Positions 55,518 through 63,279 of a stretch of 64,000 nucleotides of DNA are shown here, piece by piece (the first letter of the stretch is position 1; each line of letters begins with the position of its first letter). The DNA lies in the NCBI RefSeq assembly GCF_001442615.1, contig NZ_LMXN01000003.1, positions 1 through 64,000 on the forward strand, given 5' to 3'. A program made the position numbers and the translations under genes. The notes under the pieces were generated by a model that did not search any database, was not told the origin of the DNA, and saw nothing but the letters and a program-made list of their open reading frames with translations. The stretch is from Algoriphagus resistens. GTDB taxonomy: Bacteria; Bacteroidota; Bacteroidia; Cytophagales; Cyclobacteriaceae.

Positions 55518-55973
55518 AATATGGGATGGCTCGGTACCGGAAGTAGGGTGTCCGATTTGATAAAAGCTGAATATAGCGGTGAATAGTAGGCTGTTAGTGG
55601 TTAAAGTCAGCAGCAAAAGGCACAGCATTGATGATTGAGAACGGACACTGGTTACTTTTCACTTATCACCACATTATTGCCTTTTTACCTGATTCTTGGC
55701 TCTTCCTACACCCCTGTGATTTTTCTTGTATGCAGGGTGCCAGATGCTGGATATCAGTTGATCAGTTGGCAGGCTGAGTAGTTTCCCTTAGTGGGAAATC
55801 TAGGGCAACAAACTAGCATGCTGTAGGAAGGTAGCATAATGATGGAAAGTAAATCCAACTTCCGGGGAAGCAGGACATCTGCGTTCTCCTGCGATACCCT
55901 CCTGAACACCGCGGATATTAAATCCATAATTTAAAATCATCCTAAAAAGATAATTTCTTATTTTTGCACAGTT
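55518..55973. other. 456-base intergenic stretch without recognised gene
   Basis: No convincing open frame or RNA fold was found. Short repeats and palindromic fragments are present, such as TTTCCC-TTAGT-GGGAAA near 55782 and GCAGGA/TCCTGC near 55870-55895. A minus-strand frame ending at 55800 reads GIAGERRCPASPEVGFTFHHY but matches nothing I know. A promoter for the next gene ends it. Confidence 0.4.
55959..55966 (+). promoter_or_regulatory. -7 box before the gene at 55974
   Basis: TATTTTTG ends seven bases before the ATG. No TTG was found at the usual -33 distance. Confidence 0.45.
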
Positions 55974-56477
55974 ATGATCCAGAAACTCTTCCCACTCGAC
56001 AAAAATTACATTTTGCGCCAAGCGCAATCTGTGCTTGAAGAGGAGTTGATTGATCGGATGATTTTTGAACTGAAGCGCTCTTACACTTCCCTGTATAATC
56101 CGCTTCAGCTAATGGATACCACTTACGCCCAGATTCTTGATACGTTTGAGTTTCCCCGTGAGCGTGTAAGGATGATCTATCGGCAACTTTGCGGCATTTA
56201 TCGCTACAAACATGGTGATAATCAGCTGGAAATGCTTTTTGATGGACGCACGCATTTGGAAAAATTCCAAGACGATTGGTCCGTCGCTTTTATTTCATAT
56301 GTGCGTGAATTAGGCATTCATGGACAATACGTGAAAACGATGCTGAGAATGACATTGCTTTTTGACACTGAGTCTCGCGCCGAATGGGCAGAAAACCACT
56401 GCAAAGCCTTCATCAACCAGCACTTCGAATGCAAAGTGGTGAAGCGTCAAGGTGAGCTCCGAATGAAGGTCGGGTAA
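55974..56477 (+). CDS. conserved hypothetical protein
   Basis: A 167-residue soluble protein without signal peptide or membrane helix. It is rich in aromatic and basic residues: KLFPLDKNYILRQAQSVLEEELIDRMIFELKRSY near the N terminus, then FEFPRERVRMIYRQLCGIYRYKHG and HFECKVVKRQGELRMKVG at the end. I do not recognise a family. It precedes a MacB-type permease gene by 189 bases on the same strand, but co-transcription is not clear. Confidence 0.7.
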   Translation: MIQKLFPLDKNYILRQAQSVLEEELIDRMIFELKRSYTSLYNPLQLMDTTYAQILDTFEFPRERVRMIYRQLCGIYRYKHGDNQLEMLFDGRTHLEKFQDDWSVAFISYVRELGIHGQYVKTMLRMTLLFDTESRAEWAENHCKAFINQHFECKVVKRQGELRMKVG

Positions 56478-56666
56478 GGTTCAATTTCTTAATTCACTCT
56501 TTTTACAACAAACCTGCTTTTCCCTAAATAATTTTGTCCGTTAGAGGACGATGGGCTCCGCTTTCGAACAAGCTAAATTCAACTATCCTTCATTTCAGTC
56601 CTTCAAACAATTTTTTTACTTGGCGTTCACTTTGCAGTTGTTCAAGAAATAAAAGCTGGACAGCCT

Positions 56667-59072
56667 ATGTTACGCAATTACCTCATTACTGCTTTCAGAA
56701 ATCTTTTCCGAGAAAGCACTAATTCTATCTTAAATATCGCAGGACTTACACTTGGCATCACCGGTAGTCTAATTCTATTCCTGATGGTCCACCAGGGAAA
56801 CCAATTTGATAAACACCATGAAAACAAGGATAGAATTTTTCGGATGGTTTCCACATCCAAAGCAAATGGAGGAGAATCATTCACTCAGGCCGTGCCCCCA
56901 GTACTACCGGCATCTCTCAAATCGGATTTTCAGGAAATTGAAGAAGTTGTCTTTACCTCCTATCACAGGAATAATCTGATCGGCATCACAAAGCCAGATG
57001 GGACTGTAAACAGGCAGAAGGAAGCCAAAGGGGTGGCTTTCACCCAAAATTCTTTCTTCAAAATTTTTGACAGAAAGCTGCTAAGCGGAGATGACAAAAA
57101 AGTCCTTACTGAACCCAATACAGCATTGATCTCTGAAGCTTGGGCAGAAAAATTTTTTAAGTCGAAAGATGTACTGGGCAAAGAAATTCAATATGACAAT
57201 GTGACTTACGAGATAGAGGGATTGGTCGAAAATTATCCGATTACTACCGATCTACCTTTCGACTTGATGCTTTCTTATGCTACGATCCAGGATGAAATGG
57301 AGGAAAGGGGATGGGGAAGCCTATCGGATTCGGATAACTGCTATTTCCTACTCAAGGAAGAAAGCGATATCTCCGCAGTAAAATCAGCACTTCCAACATT
57401 TGTGGCAAAACACTATGGAAACGGCGATGAGAACAAAGAAGGCAAAAGCTTCGTGATTCAGCCACTTGCAGATCTTCATTCTGACATGCGGTTTGGCAAT
57501 TATAATACAAAGATGCCATTTATGGCTCAGGTAGCCTTTTCTGTGATTGGAACCTTCTTATTGCTTACGTGCAGCATCAATTTCATCAACCTGACCACAG
57601 CTTCTGCAGTGAAGCGCAACAAGGAAATCGGAATTCGAAAAGTCTTGGGAAGTTCTAGATTCCAATTAATTGCACAACTTCTGGGGGAGACTTTTCTGGT
57701 AACTCTGATGGCATGTGTGACATCAGTTTTTGTGGGAAAAGCACTGCTCCCCTTAGTAAACAATTATTTAGATCTCAACCTTTCCCTAGATTTCGGTTCA
57801 AACATATTCCTTTGGATTTATTTGGTAGTGCTGGTAATAGCAGTCACCGTGCTGTCAGGCTTGTACCCGGCTTGGGTTATCTCCGGAGGTCGAACTGGCC
57901 ATATTATATCAGGCCCTTCCAAGCAATTAAATTCAGGTTTTACCCTAAGAAGAAGCTTAATAGTAGCTCAATTTTTCATCTCACAGTTTTTCATCATTGC
58001 GACACTGGTAATATACAATCAGTTCCAATACATGCAGCGAAGAGACATGGGATTTGTCAAAGATGCTATTGTCAATATACCTATTCCAGTACAGGAAAAC
58101 AATGACTCCATACAAAGTCAAAGTACTATGCGTACGTTAAAATCTGAAATACTTCGGATCCCAGGCGTGGAACAAGTAAGTCTAAATAATACTCCACCGG
58201 CAGCGAATAGTGTTTTGGGAACCAGTTTCACCCTAGCAGGAAGTGATGAACCGATCAACACACAGGTTAAAGAAGTGGATGGTGATTACCTGGAACTATT
58301 TGGAATAGAATTGCTGGCAGGCACTGGCCTGTCTGATCTTGATACGATGTCTGGGTACGTAGTAAACGAAGCTTTGGCCAGGGCCTCTGGATTTACGGAG
58401 TATAATGCGCTGGTGGGGAATGAAATTGAACTCTGGGGAAATAAACTGCCTATAATAGGAGTTGTGAAGGATTTTAACTCCACCTCTCCAAGTGATGCTA
58501 TAAAACCGCTGATGATGATTAATAATCTCAATGGATTCAAAAATCTATCTTTGAAACTTGCCAATGCAGACATTCATCAGGACATACAAACTATTCAGGA
58601 CCTGTGGGAGGAAGCATATCCAGAGTACATTTTCGAATATAGTTTCTTTGATGACGACGTGGAAAACCTTTATAGAGGGGAGCGCAAATCCTCAATTGTT
58701 TTAGCCTTCTTCTCTGGAATGGCCATATTTATCGGATGCCTTGGGCTCTTTGGACTTGTAACTTTTATGGCAAATAATAAAACCAAAGAAATTGGAGTGC
58801 GCAAAGTAATGGGAGCTTCTGTACCAAGTATTGTTTGGCTTTTTACCAAAGAGTTTATCAAACTCATTCTTATAGGATTTGCTCTGGCCGCTCCCTTGGC
58901 GGGTTTTGTGATGACTATGGTTTTGGAAGAATTTGCTTACAAGATCAGCTTGGGACCCTTGTTATTTCTCAGTGGATTATTGGGTACATTCCTGATAGCA
59001 TTTCTTACTGTGGGGTTCAGGTCAGTCAGCGCAGCAATGGCAAATCCTGTTGATTCCCTGAGGTCAGAGTAA
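56667..59072 (+). CDS. MacB/FtsX-type ABC transporter permease
   Basis: An 801-residue inner-membrane permease in the arrangement common in Bacteroidota: an N-terminal helix (ILNIAGLTLGITGSLILFLMV), a MacB periplasmic core domain, three helices (from about 288), a second periplasmic domain, and three C-terminal helices. The repeated cytoplasmic motif KEIGIRKVLGSS (about 313) and KEIGVRKVMGAS (about 710) marks the two FtsX domains. No ATPase gene is adjacent; such permeases often work with a distant one in drug, peptide or lipoprotein-type transport across the envelope. Confidence 0.9.
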   Translation: MLRNYLITAFRNLFRESTNSILNIAGLTLGITGSLILFLMVHQGNQFDKHHENKDRIFRMVSTSKANGGESFTQAVPPVLPASLKSDFQEIEEVVFTSYHRNNLIGITKPDGTVNRQKEAKGVAFTQNSFFKIFDRKLLSGDDKKVLTEPNTALISEAWAEKFFKSKDVLGKEIQYDNVTYEIEGLVENYPITTDLPFDLMLSYATIQDEMEERGWGSLSDSDNCYFLLKEESDISAVKSALPTFVAKHYGNGDENKEGKSFVIQPLADLHSDMRFGNYNTKMPFMAQVAFSVIGTFLLLTCSINFINLTTASAVKRNKEIGIRKVLGSSRFQLIAQLLGETFLVTLMACVTSVFVGKALLPLVNNYLDLNLSLDFGSNIFLWIYLVVLVIAVTVLSGLYPAWVISGGRTGHIISGPSKQLNSGFTLRRSLIVAQFFISQFFIIATLVIYNQFQYMQRRDMGFVKDAIVNIPIPVQENNDSIQSQSTMRTLKSEILRIPGVEQVSLNNTPPAANSVLGTSFTLAGSDEPINTQVKEVDGDYLELFGIELLAGTGLSDLDTMSGYVVNEALARASGFTEYNALVGNEIELWGNKLPIIGVVKDFNSTSPSDAIKPLMMINNLNGFKNLSLKLANADIHQDIQTIQDLWEEAYPEYIFEYSFFDDDVENLYRGERKSSIVLAFFSGMAIFIGCLGLFGLVTFMANNKTKEIGVRKVMGASVPSIVWLFTKEFIKLILIGFALAAPLAGFVMTMVLEEFAYKISLGPLLFLSGLLGTFLIAFLTVGFRSVSAAMANPVDSLRSE

Positions 59073-59077
59073 TGCAT

Positions 59078-60007
59078 TCATTTCCAATTAACCATCCTAT
59101 ACTGATCTTCTTTCTGGAAGCGGTCAGGTATAGAAAGCAAGATTGATTTTCGGAGCGCTTGGATAAGCACGTTTTTGGTGAAGTTCTTGGCTACCGCCAG
59201 ACTGATTTCCCGTACGGGTTCCGGAGCATCAAACCTTCTCAGTAAATCTGCATTCTTTTTCTCCAACACTGACATCTCTGGCACCAGCGTATAGCCAACA
59301 CCTTTATCCACCAATCTCATCAGAGATTCGATAGAACCGCTTTGGAATTCAAACCCAAAGTTGTTTTTAGAGGCTTTGCTGTTGCAAATCGAAAGAATCT
59401 GGTCTCGAAAACAATGCCCTTCATCAAGCACCAAAATCTGGTTCGGATCCAGCATAGCTGGGATAAAATGCTTTCTTTTTAGAAAAGGGTGCCCTTCGGG
59501 GAGATATAGGAGAAAAGGCTCGTAGAAAAGCGGGATTTCCCGAATCGTTTTTTCTTCCAATGGCGTGGCAAGCAGGCCAACATCCAGCGTGCCACGCTGC
59601 AATTCCTGGATTATCTCTACGGTTTGCATCTCCCGGATTTTCAGTTTTGTCTGAGGGTTTGCCTTTACAAATTCCGGAAGAAACAAGGGCAGCAGGTAGG
59701 GTGAAACTGTGGGGATCACCCCGAGCGTAAATTCCCCCTGAAGAGATTCTTTCTCCGTGAGCACAAATTCCCTTAATTCTGAAACTTCTTTAAGAATTTT
59801 TCTGGCTTTCATAAGCACCAAATTCCCTGCTACCGTCGGCTGGAGTGGCTTCGAATCACGATCAAAAATTTTGACACCGATCTCTTCTTCCAACTTTTTC
59901 ACCTGTGTAGTCAGATTTGGCTGCGATACATTGCAGCTTTCGGCAGCTGTTACAAAATGCCTGAAATTATCAAGGGCAACGATATAATCCAATTGTGTTA
60001 TTGTCAT
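59078..60007 (-). CDS. oxyR: hydrogen peroxide-sensing LysR-type regulator OxyR
   Basis: A 309-residue regulator with an N-terminal helix-turn-helix (ALDNFRHFVTAAESCNVSQPNLTTQVKKLEEE) and a substrate-like sensor domain. DEGHCFRDQILSIC places Cys199 and Cys208 at the same numbers as the redox pair of E. coli OxyR, so it should form a disulfide with peroxide and activate transcription. It starts at ATG 60007; the frame is open 25 codons further into the control region. It is divergent from ahpC, its likely target. Confidence 0.94.
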   Translation of the reverse strand: MTITQLDYIVALDNFRHFVTAAESCNVSQPNLTTQVKKLEEEIGVKIFDRDSKPLQPTVAGNLVLMKARKILKEVSELREFVLTEKESLQGEFTLGVIPTVSPYLLPLFLPEFVKANPQTKLKIREMQTVEIIQELQRGTLDVGLLATPLEEKTIREIPLFYEPFLLYLPEGHPFLKRKHFIPAMLDPNQILVLDEGHCFRDQILSICNSKASKNNFGFEFQSGSIESLMRLVDKGVGYTLVPEMSVLEKKNADLLRRFDAPEPVREISLAVAKNFTKNVLIQALRKSILLSIPDRFQKEDQYRMVNWK

Positions 60008-60022
60008 ATAACTTAAAGTTAT
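60008..60022. promoter_or_regulatory. palindromic LysR-type site between oxyR and ahpC
   Basis: ATAACTTAAAGTTAT is a perfect 15-base palindrome with the T-N11-A layout of LysR-type operators. It directly abuts the oxyR start codon, where binding would repress oxyR and could activate ahpC. Confidence 0.55.
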
Positions 60023-60042
60023 GTATAGATAAGTAATATTAA

Positions 60043-60074
60043 TTTGATTTATGAAAAAATGTGAGACAACTTTG
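60043..60074 (+). promoter_or_regulatory. promoter-like boxes of ahpC
   Basis: TTTG (60043-60046) and CAACTTTG (60067-60074, one mismatch to TAnnTTTG) are 20 bases apart, 34 bases before the ahpC start. Confidence 0.45.
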
Positions 60075-60108
60075 TTTAACAAATTTGAAAACTAAACCTT
60101 AAAATAGT

Positions 60109-60666
60109 ATGAACAGCAGAATGCTTGGCCTGGGAGCTGAATTCCCGGCTTTCGAAAAAACCGCAGTTGTATCCAGAGAAAAAGGACAAGAGTTCAAGAC
60201 GATCAGCAACGATATCCATACTGCTGATGGCAAATGGATGGTGATGTTCTGGTGGCCAAAGGATTTTACTTTTGTTTGTCCAACAGAAATCGCTGAATTC
60301 AATAAGAATGCAGGTGAATTTGCTGACAGAGATGCAGTTTTGGTAGGTGCTTCTACTGACTCTGAATTCGTTCACTTGGCCTGGAGAAACAACCACGAAG
60401 ATCTTCGTGACCTTAAATTCCCTATGCTAGCCGATACATCTAAGTCTCTTGCAGAAGAACTTGGTATCCTTGAAGCAAACGAGAAAATTGCTTACAGAGC
60501 TACTTTCATCATCGATCCTCAAGGAATCGTCCGTTGGGTATCTGCCTACGATCTTTCGGTAGGTAGAAATGTAGAAGAAGTATTGAGAGTGCTTGACGCG
60601 CTTCAGACAGACGAGCTTTGCCCATGCAACTGGGAAAAAGGAGAAGCTACGCTAAACCTGAACTAA
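60109..60666 (+). CDS. ahpC: peroxiredoxin AhpC (mycobacterial/AhpD-linked type)
   Basis: A 185-residue peroxiredoxin that reduces peroxides. FTFVCPTEI carries the peroxidatic Cys57, and ELCPCNW carries Cys171 and Cys173. This second pair of cysteines, two apart, is the three-cysteine layout of mycobacterial AhpC, which is recycled by AhpD instead of AhpF. The next gene encodes AhpD, which supports this. The gene is divergent from oxyR. Confidence 0.95.
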   Translation: MNSRMLGLGAEFPAFEKTAVVSREKGQEFKTISNDIHTADGKWMVMFWWPKDFTFVCPTEIAEFNKNAGEFADRDAVLVGASTDSEFVHLAWRNNHEDLRDLKFPMLADTSKSLAEELGILEANEKIAYRATFIIDPQGIVRWVSAYDLSVGRNVEEVLRVLDALQTDELCPCNWEKGEATLNLN

Positions 60667-60687
60667 TTCAGATCCCAAATCTATTAC

Positions 60688-60717
60688 AGCAAAGGAGATC
60701 TCAGGATCTCCTTTGCT
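60688..60717 (+). promoter_or_regulatory. stem-loop between ahpC and ahpD
   Basis: Perfect 13-base arms (60688-60700 and 60705-60717) around a TCAG loop. No T run follows, so it probably reduces read-through or protects the ahpC transcript instead of ending all transcription. Confidence 0.65.
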
Positions 60718-60741
60718 CGTTTCAAACCTAAATCTAACATC

Positions 60742-61332
60742 ATGGAAGTATTAAATATCAATCAGTCAGTCGCCGAGCTTTTCGAAGTAGTGGGGCTGAA
60801 TGAAGAATTTACCAATGAATCTTTGAGAAATCTGGGTGATGCTGATTCCAGATATGTGAAAGATTTAAAACTTAATTTCAAGACCATCCTGAAAGGAGAA
60901 AAGCTTTCTCAAAAGGAAGTGGCTTTGATGGGTCTGGCACTGGCAGCAAATGCGGCAAACAACCCGCTTCAGCGATTTTTTAGAAAATTGGCTGAGGAAA
61001 ACGAAGCAACTGTAGCTGAAATCGGAGAGGCTGTAGCCTGTGCTTCCTTGCTCAGCAGCAATAACGTGCTCTATAGGTTCCGTCACTTCGTGGAAAAGGA
61101 AAAGTACGGTCAAATCCCTGCAAGACTTCGTATGAACATCATGATGAATCCTGTGCTGGGAAAAGAATTTTTTGAGCTGATCTCCACAGCAGTTTCTGCC
61201 GTGAATGGCTGCCAGATGTGTGTGGCCTCGCACGAGAATCATCTGATCGAATTGGGAACCAGCGAAGAAAGAATCTTCGAATCCATCCGTATGGCTTCTG
61301 TAATCACAAGCATGGTAAAAGTGATCTATTAG
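60742..61332 (+). CDS. ahpD: AhpD-type alkylhydroperoxidase
   Basis: A 196-residue helical protein of the carboxymuconolactone decarboxylase fold. The active site NGCQMCVASHENHL has Cys157-x2-Cys160 and His164, matching the C-x2-C-x3-H set of AhpD. It acts as the disulfide reductant of AhpC and receives electrons from a dihydrolipoamide-linked protein. It follows ahpC by 75 bases with a stem-loop between. Confidence 0.93.
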   Translation: MEVLNINQSVAELFEVVGLNEEFTNESLRNLGDADSRYVKDLKLNFKTILKGEKLSQKEVALMGLALAANAANNPLQRFFRKLAEENEATVAEIGEAVACASLLSSNNVLYRFRHFVEKEKYGQIPARLRMNIMMNPVLGKEFFELISTAVSAVNGCQMCVASHENHLIELGTSEERIFESIRMASVITSMVKVIY

Positions 61333-61484
61333 CATCTGGGCGTCTAAAAGATGCCAGGTATGGCTATTTATTTACTTCGAAGGCCTAAGAAGCCTAAAGA
61401 GGTAGTAATTGGTCAAATCCTAGGTAGCCTTTATCCAGGAAAAGTAAAATTGCCTAAATTATTGTAGTCCGGTATATAAACGCA

Positions 61485-61518
61485 AAAACCTCCTGAGTGA
61501 TCGGGAGGTTTTATTTTA
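61485..61518. terminator. terminator after ahpD
   Basis: AAAACCTCC (61486-61494) pairs with GGAGGTTTT (61505-61513), followed by ATTTT. It is symmetrical enough to work on both strands. Confidence 0.8.
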
Positions 61519-61590
61519 ACCGCTGAGTTCATCGAGGATTTCGCGGAAAACGCAATTGATTAATTTTATCTTCCAGGACTCATAACTCCT

Positions 61591-61633
61591 TAATACAAAA
61601 GCTTGTCAAGTTTCCTTAGGAGCTTTTGTATTA
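61591..61633. terminator. 13-base-arm stem-loop after gnd
   Basis: TAATACAAAAGCT (61591-61603) and AGCTTTTGTATTA (61621-61633) are perfect inverted arms around a 17-base loop. It lies 38 bases beyond the gnd stop on the minus strand. There is no T run, so a role as transcript end or as stability element is open. Confidence 0.5.
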
Positions 61634-61671
61634 CTACATCTCTGAAAACAGAGACTGATCCCAGAAAAATA

Positions 61672-63084
61672 TTACTTTCCCCATTTGGTATGGAAAATCC
61701 CCTCGCGATCAGTTCGCTCATAGGTATGGGAGCCAAAGTGGTCCCGCTGAGCCTGGATAAGATTTAGTGGGAGTTTACTGGAAGTATACGCGTCAAAGTA
61801 ACTCAAAGCGCTGGACAGGCCTGGGACGGGAATACCACTTTTTGCCGCAAAAGCCACTACCTCACGAACTGCATATAAGGTTCCCTGGACTTTTGGTACA
61901 AAGGAAGAGGAAAGTAACAAATTAGGAATGGAATTATCGGTAGAATAAGCTTCTGCGATATCTGCTAGGAGCCCTGCACGAATGATACAGCCTGCTCTCC
62001 AGATTTTGGCGATAGTGGACATGTCCAACTCGTAACCATACTCTTTGGAAGCGTACATCAGCTGATGCAGCCCCTGCGCATAAGCGATGATGAAAGAGAA
62101 ATACAAGGCCTGCTCCGCCTGAGCGATCAACTCCTCTTTTGCTATAGTAGCTACTTCCGGTCTAGCGTATAATCTGTCGGCCTGAACCCGCTCATCTTTC
62201 AGCGCAGAAATTTCCCGCATACTTACCGCCATATCTATGGTAGGAACAGGAATTCCCAAATCCATCGCGTTCTGGGATGTCCATTTTCCGGTTCCTTTTT
62301 GCTTGGCTTTGTCCAATATCATATCCACCAGTTCCGCTGAAGTCAACTCGTCTTTTTGGGTGAAAATTTCAGCAGTAATCTCTACTAAGAAAGACTGTAG
62401 CCGTCCTTTATTCCAAGAATCATAAACCTGATGAAGTTCTTCATTGGTAAGATCACAGGATTTCTTAAGCAAATCATAAATCTCTGAAGTCAGCTGCATC
62501 ATCGCGTATTCGATGCCGTTGTGCACCATCTTTACATAGTTTCCGGCCGATTTTGGCCCCAAATAAGCAACACATGGCTCACCTTTATACTTTGCAGAAA
62601 CTGCCTCAAAAATCGGCTTTACATATTCATAAGCTTCTTTGTCTCCTCCAGGCATGATGCTGGGGCCTTTTCTTGCGCCTTCAGCACCTCCTGATACACC
62701 AGAACCAAAGAAGTGGATACCTTTTTCTTTCAGATAAGCCTCTCTTCTATCTGTATCCGTGAAAAACGAATTTCCTCCATCTATGATAATATCCCCTTTA
62801 TCTAAAAGTGGCAAAAGACTCTCAATTGCCTGATCCACTATTTTCCCTGCGGGTACAAGAAGCATGATTTTCCGAGGAGAAGTCAACGCTTTTACAAAAA
62901 CCCCAATATCCGTAGATGCACTCACCTTCTTTAGATCCCCGCCTTCTTCTTTCAGCGCATCGACTTTCTCAGGATCCAGATCGTAGCCAAAAGCCTTAAA
63001 ATTATTGTCAGCAACGTTCAAAATAAAATTGCGCCCCATCACACCAAGGCCAACTAATCCAAAATCATAATTCGTGTACTCCAT
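61672..63084 (-). CDS. gnd: 6-phosphogluconate dehydrogenase (decarboxylating)
   Basis: A 470-residue enzyme of the oxidative pentose phosphate pathway, making ribulose 5-phosphate, CO2 and NADPH. It has the Rossmann start FGLVGLGVMGRNFILNVAD, GSGVSGGAEGARKGPSIMPGG, and YVKMVHNGIEYAMMQL with catalytic Lys. The C-terminal segment FGSHTYERTDREG binds substrate. It is divergent from zwf, encoding the first enzyme of the same pathway. Confidence 0.96.
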   Translation of the reverse strand: MEYTNYDFGLVGLGVMGRNFILNVADNNFKAFGYDLDPEKVDALKEEGGDLKKVSASTDIGVFVKALTSPRKIMLLVPAGKIVDQAIESLLPLLDKGDIIIDGGNSFFTDTDRREAYLKEKGIHFFGSGVSGGAEGARKGPSIMPGGDKEAYEYVKPIFEAVSAKYKGEPCVAYLGPKSAGNYVKMVHNGIEYAMMQLTSEIYDLLKKSCDLTNEELHQVYDSWNKGRLQSFLVEITAEIFTQKDELTSAELVDMILDKAKQKGTGKWTSQNAMDLGIPVPTIDMAVSMREISALKDERVQADRLYARPEVATIAKEELIAQAEQALYFSFIIAYAQGLHQLMYASKEYGYELDMSTIAKIWRAGCIIRAGLLADIAEAYSTDNSIPNLLLSSSFVPKVQGTLYAVREVVAFAAKSGIPVPGLSSALSYFDAYTSSKLPLNLIQAQRDHFGSHTYERTDREGIFHTKWGK

Positions 63085-63129
63085 CGTTTCTTATTGTTGT
63101 TTTTCAAATTTCCTTCTCCCTCTTCTCGC

Positions 63130-63163
63130 TTGCAAGGTTAGAAATAAATATGGGTTATTTTTG
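63130..63163 (+). promoter_or_regulatory. upstream promoter candidate of zwf
   Basis: TTG (63130-63132) and TATTTTTG (63156-63163) are 23 bases apart, at the long end of the spacing range. It lies 117 bases before the zwf start. Confidence 0.4.
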
Positions 63164-63196
63164 CATCTCTTGCGTTCAAAATTAATGGATTGCAGG

Positions 63197-63225
63197 TTGG
63201 CTTTCTAGTAAGATTGATAAATTTG
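63197..63225 (+). promoter_or_regulatory. proximal promoter of zwf
   Basis: TTG (63197-63199) and TAAATTTG (63218-63225) are 18 bases apart and fit the phylum consensus. The zwf start is 55 bases downstream. Confidence 0.6.
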
Positions 63226-63279
63226 TGATCCCTCAAAACAGGGTTTTGATACAAAAAACATAAAAATACGCCCAAACCG

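Larger units (their letters stand above)
61333..61671. other. 339-base intergenic stretch between ahpD and gnd
   Basis: It contains a terminator (61485-61518), a 13-base-arm stem-loop (61591-61633) and, between them, sequence reading like ACCGCTGAG...TCGCGGAAAACGC, a decayed AC/GC-rich motif similar to one at 11283-11310. No open frame of interest. Confidence 0.5.

Noticed and set aside
60008-60082. 25-codon N-terminal extension of oxyR
   Set aside because: It lies in the control region and would encode a sequence foreign to OxyR; with ATG 60007 the cysteines fall at 199 and 208 as expected.
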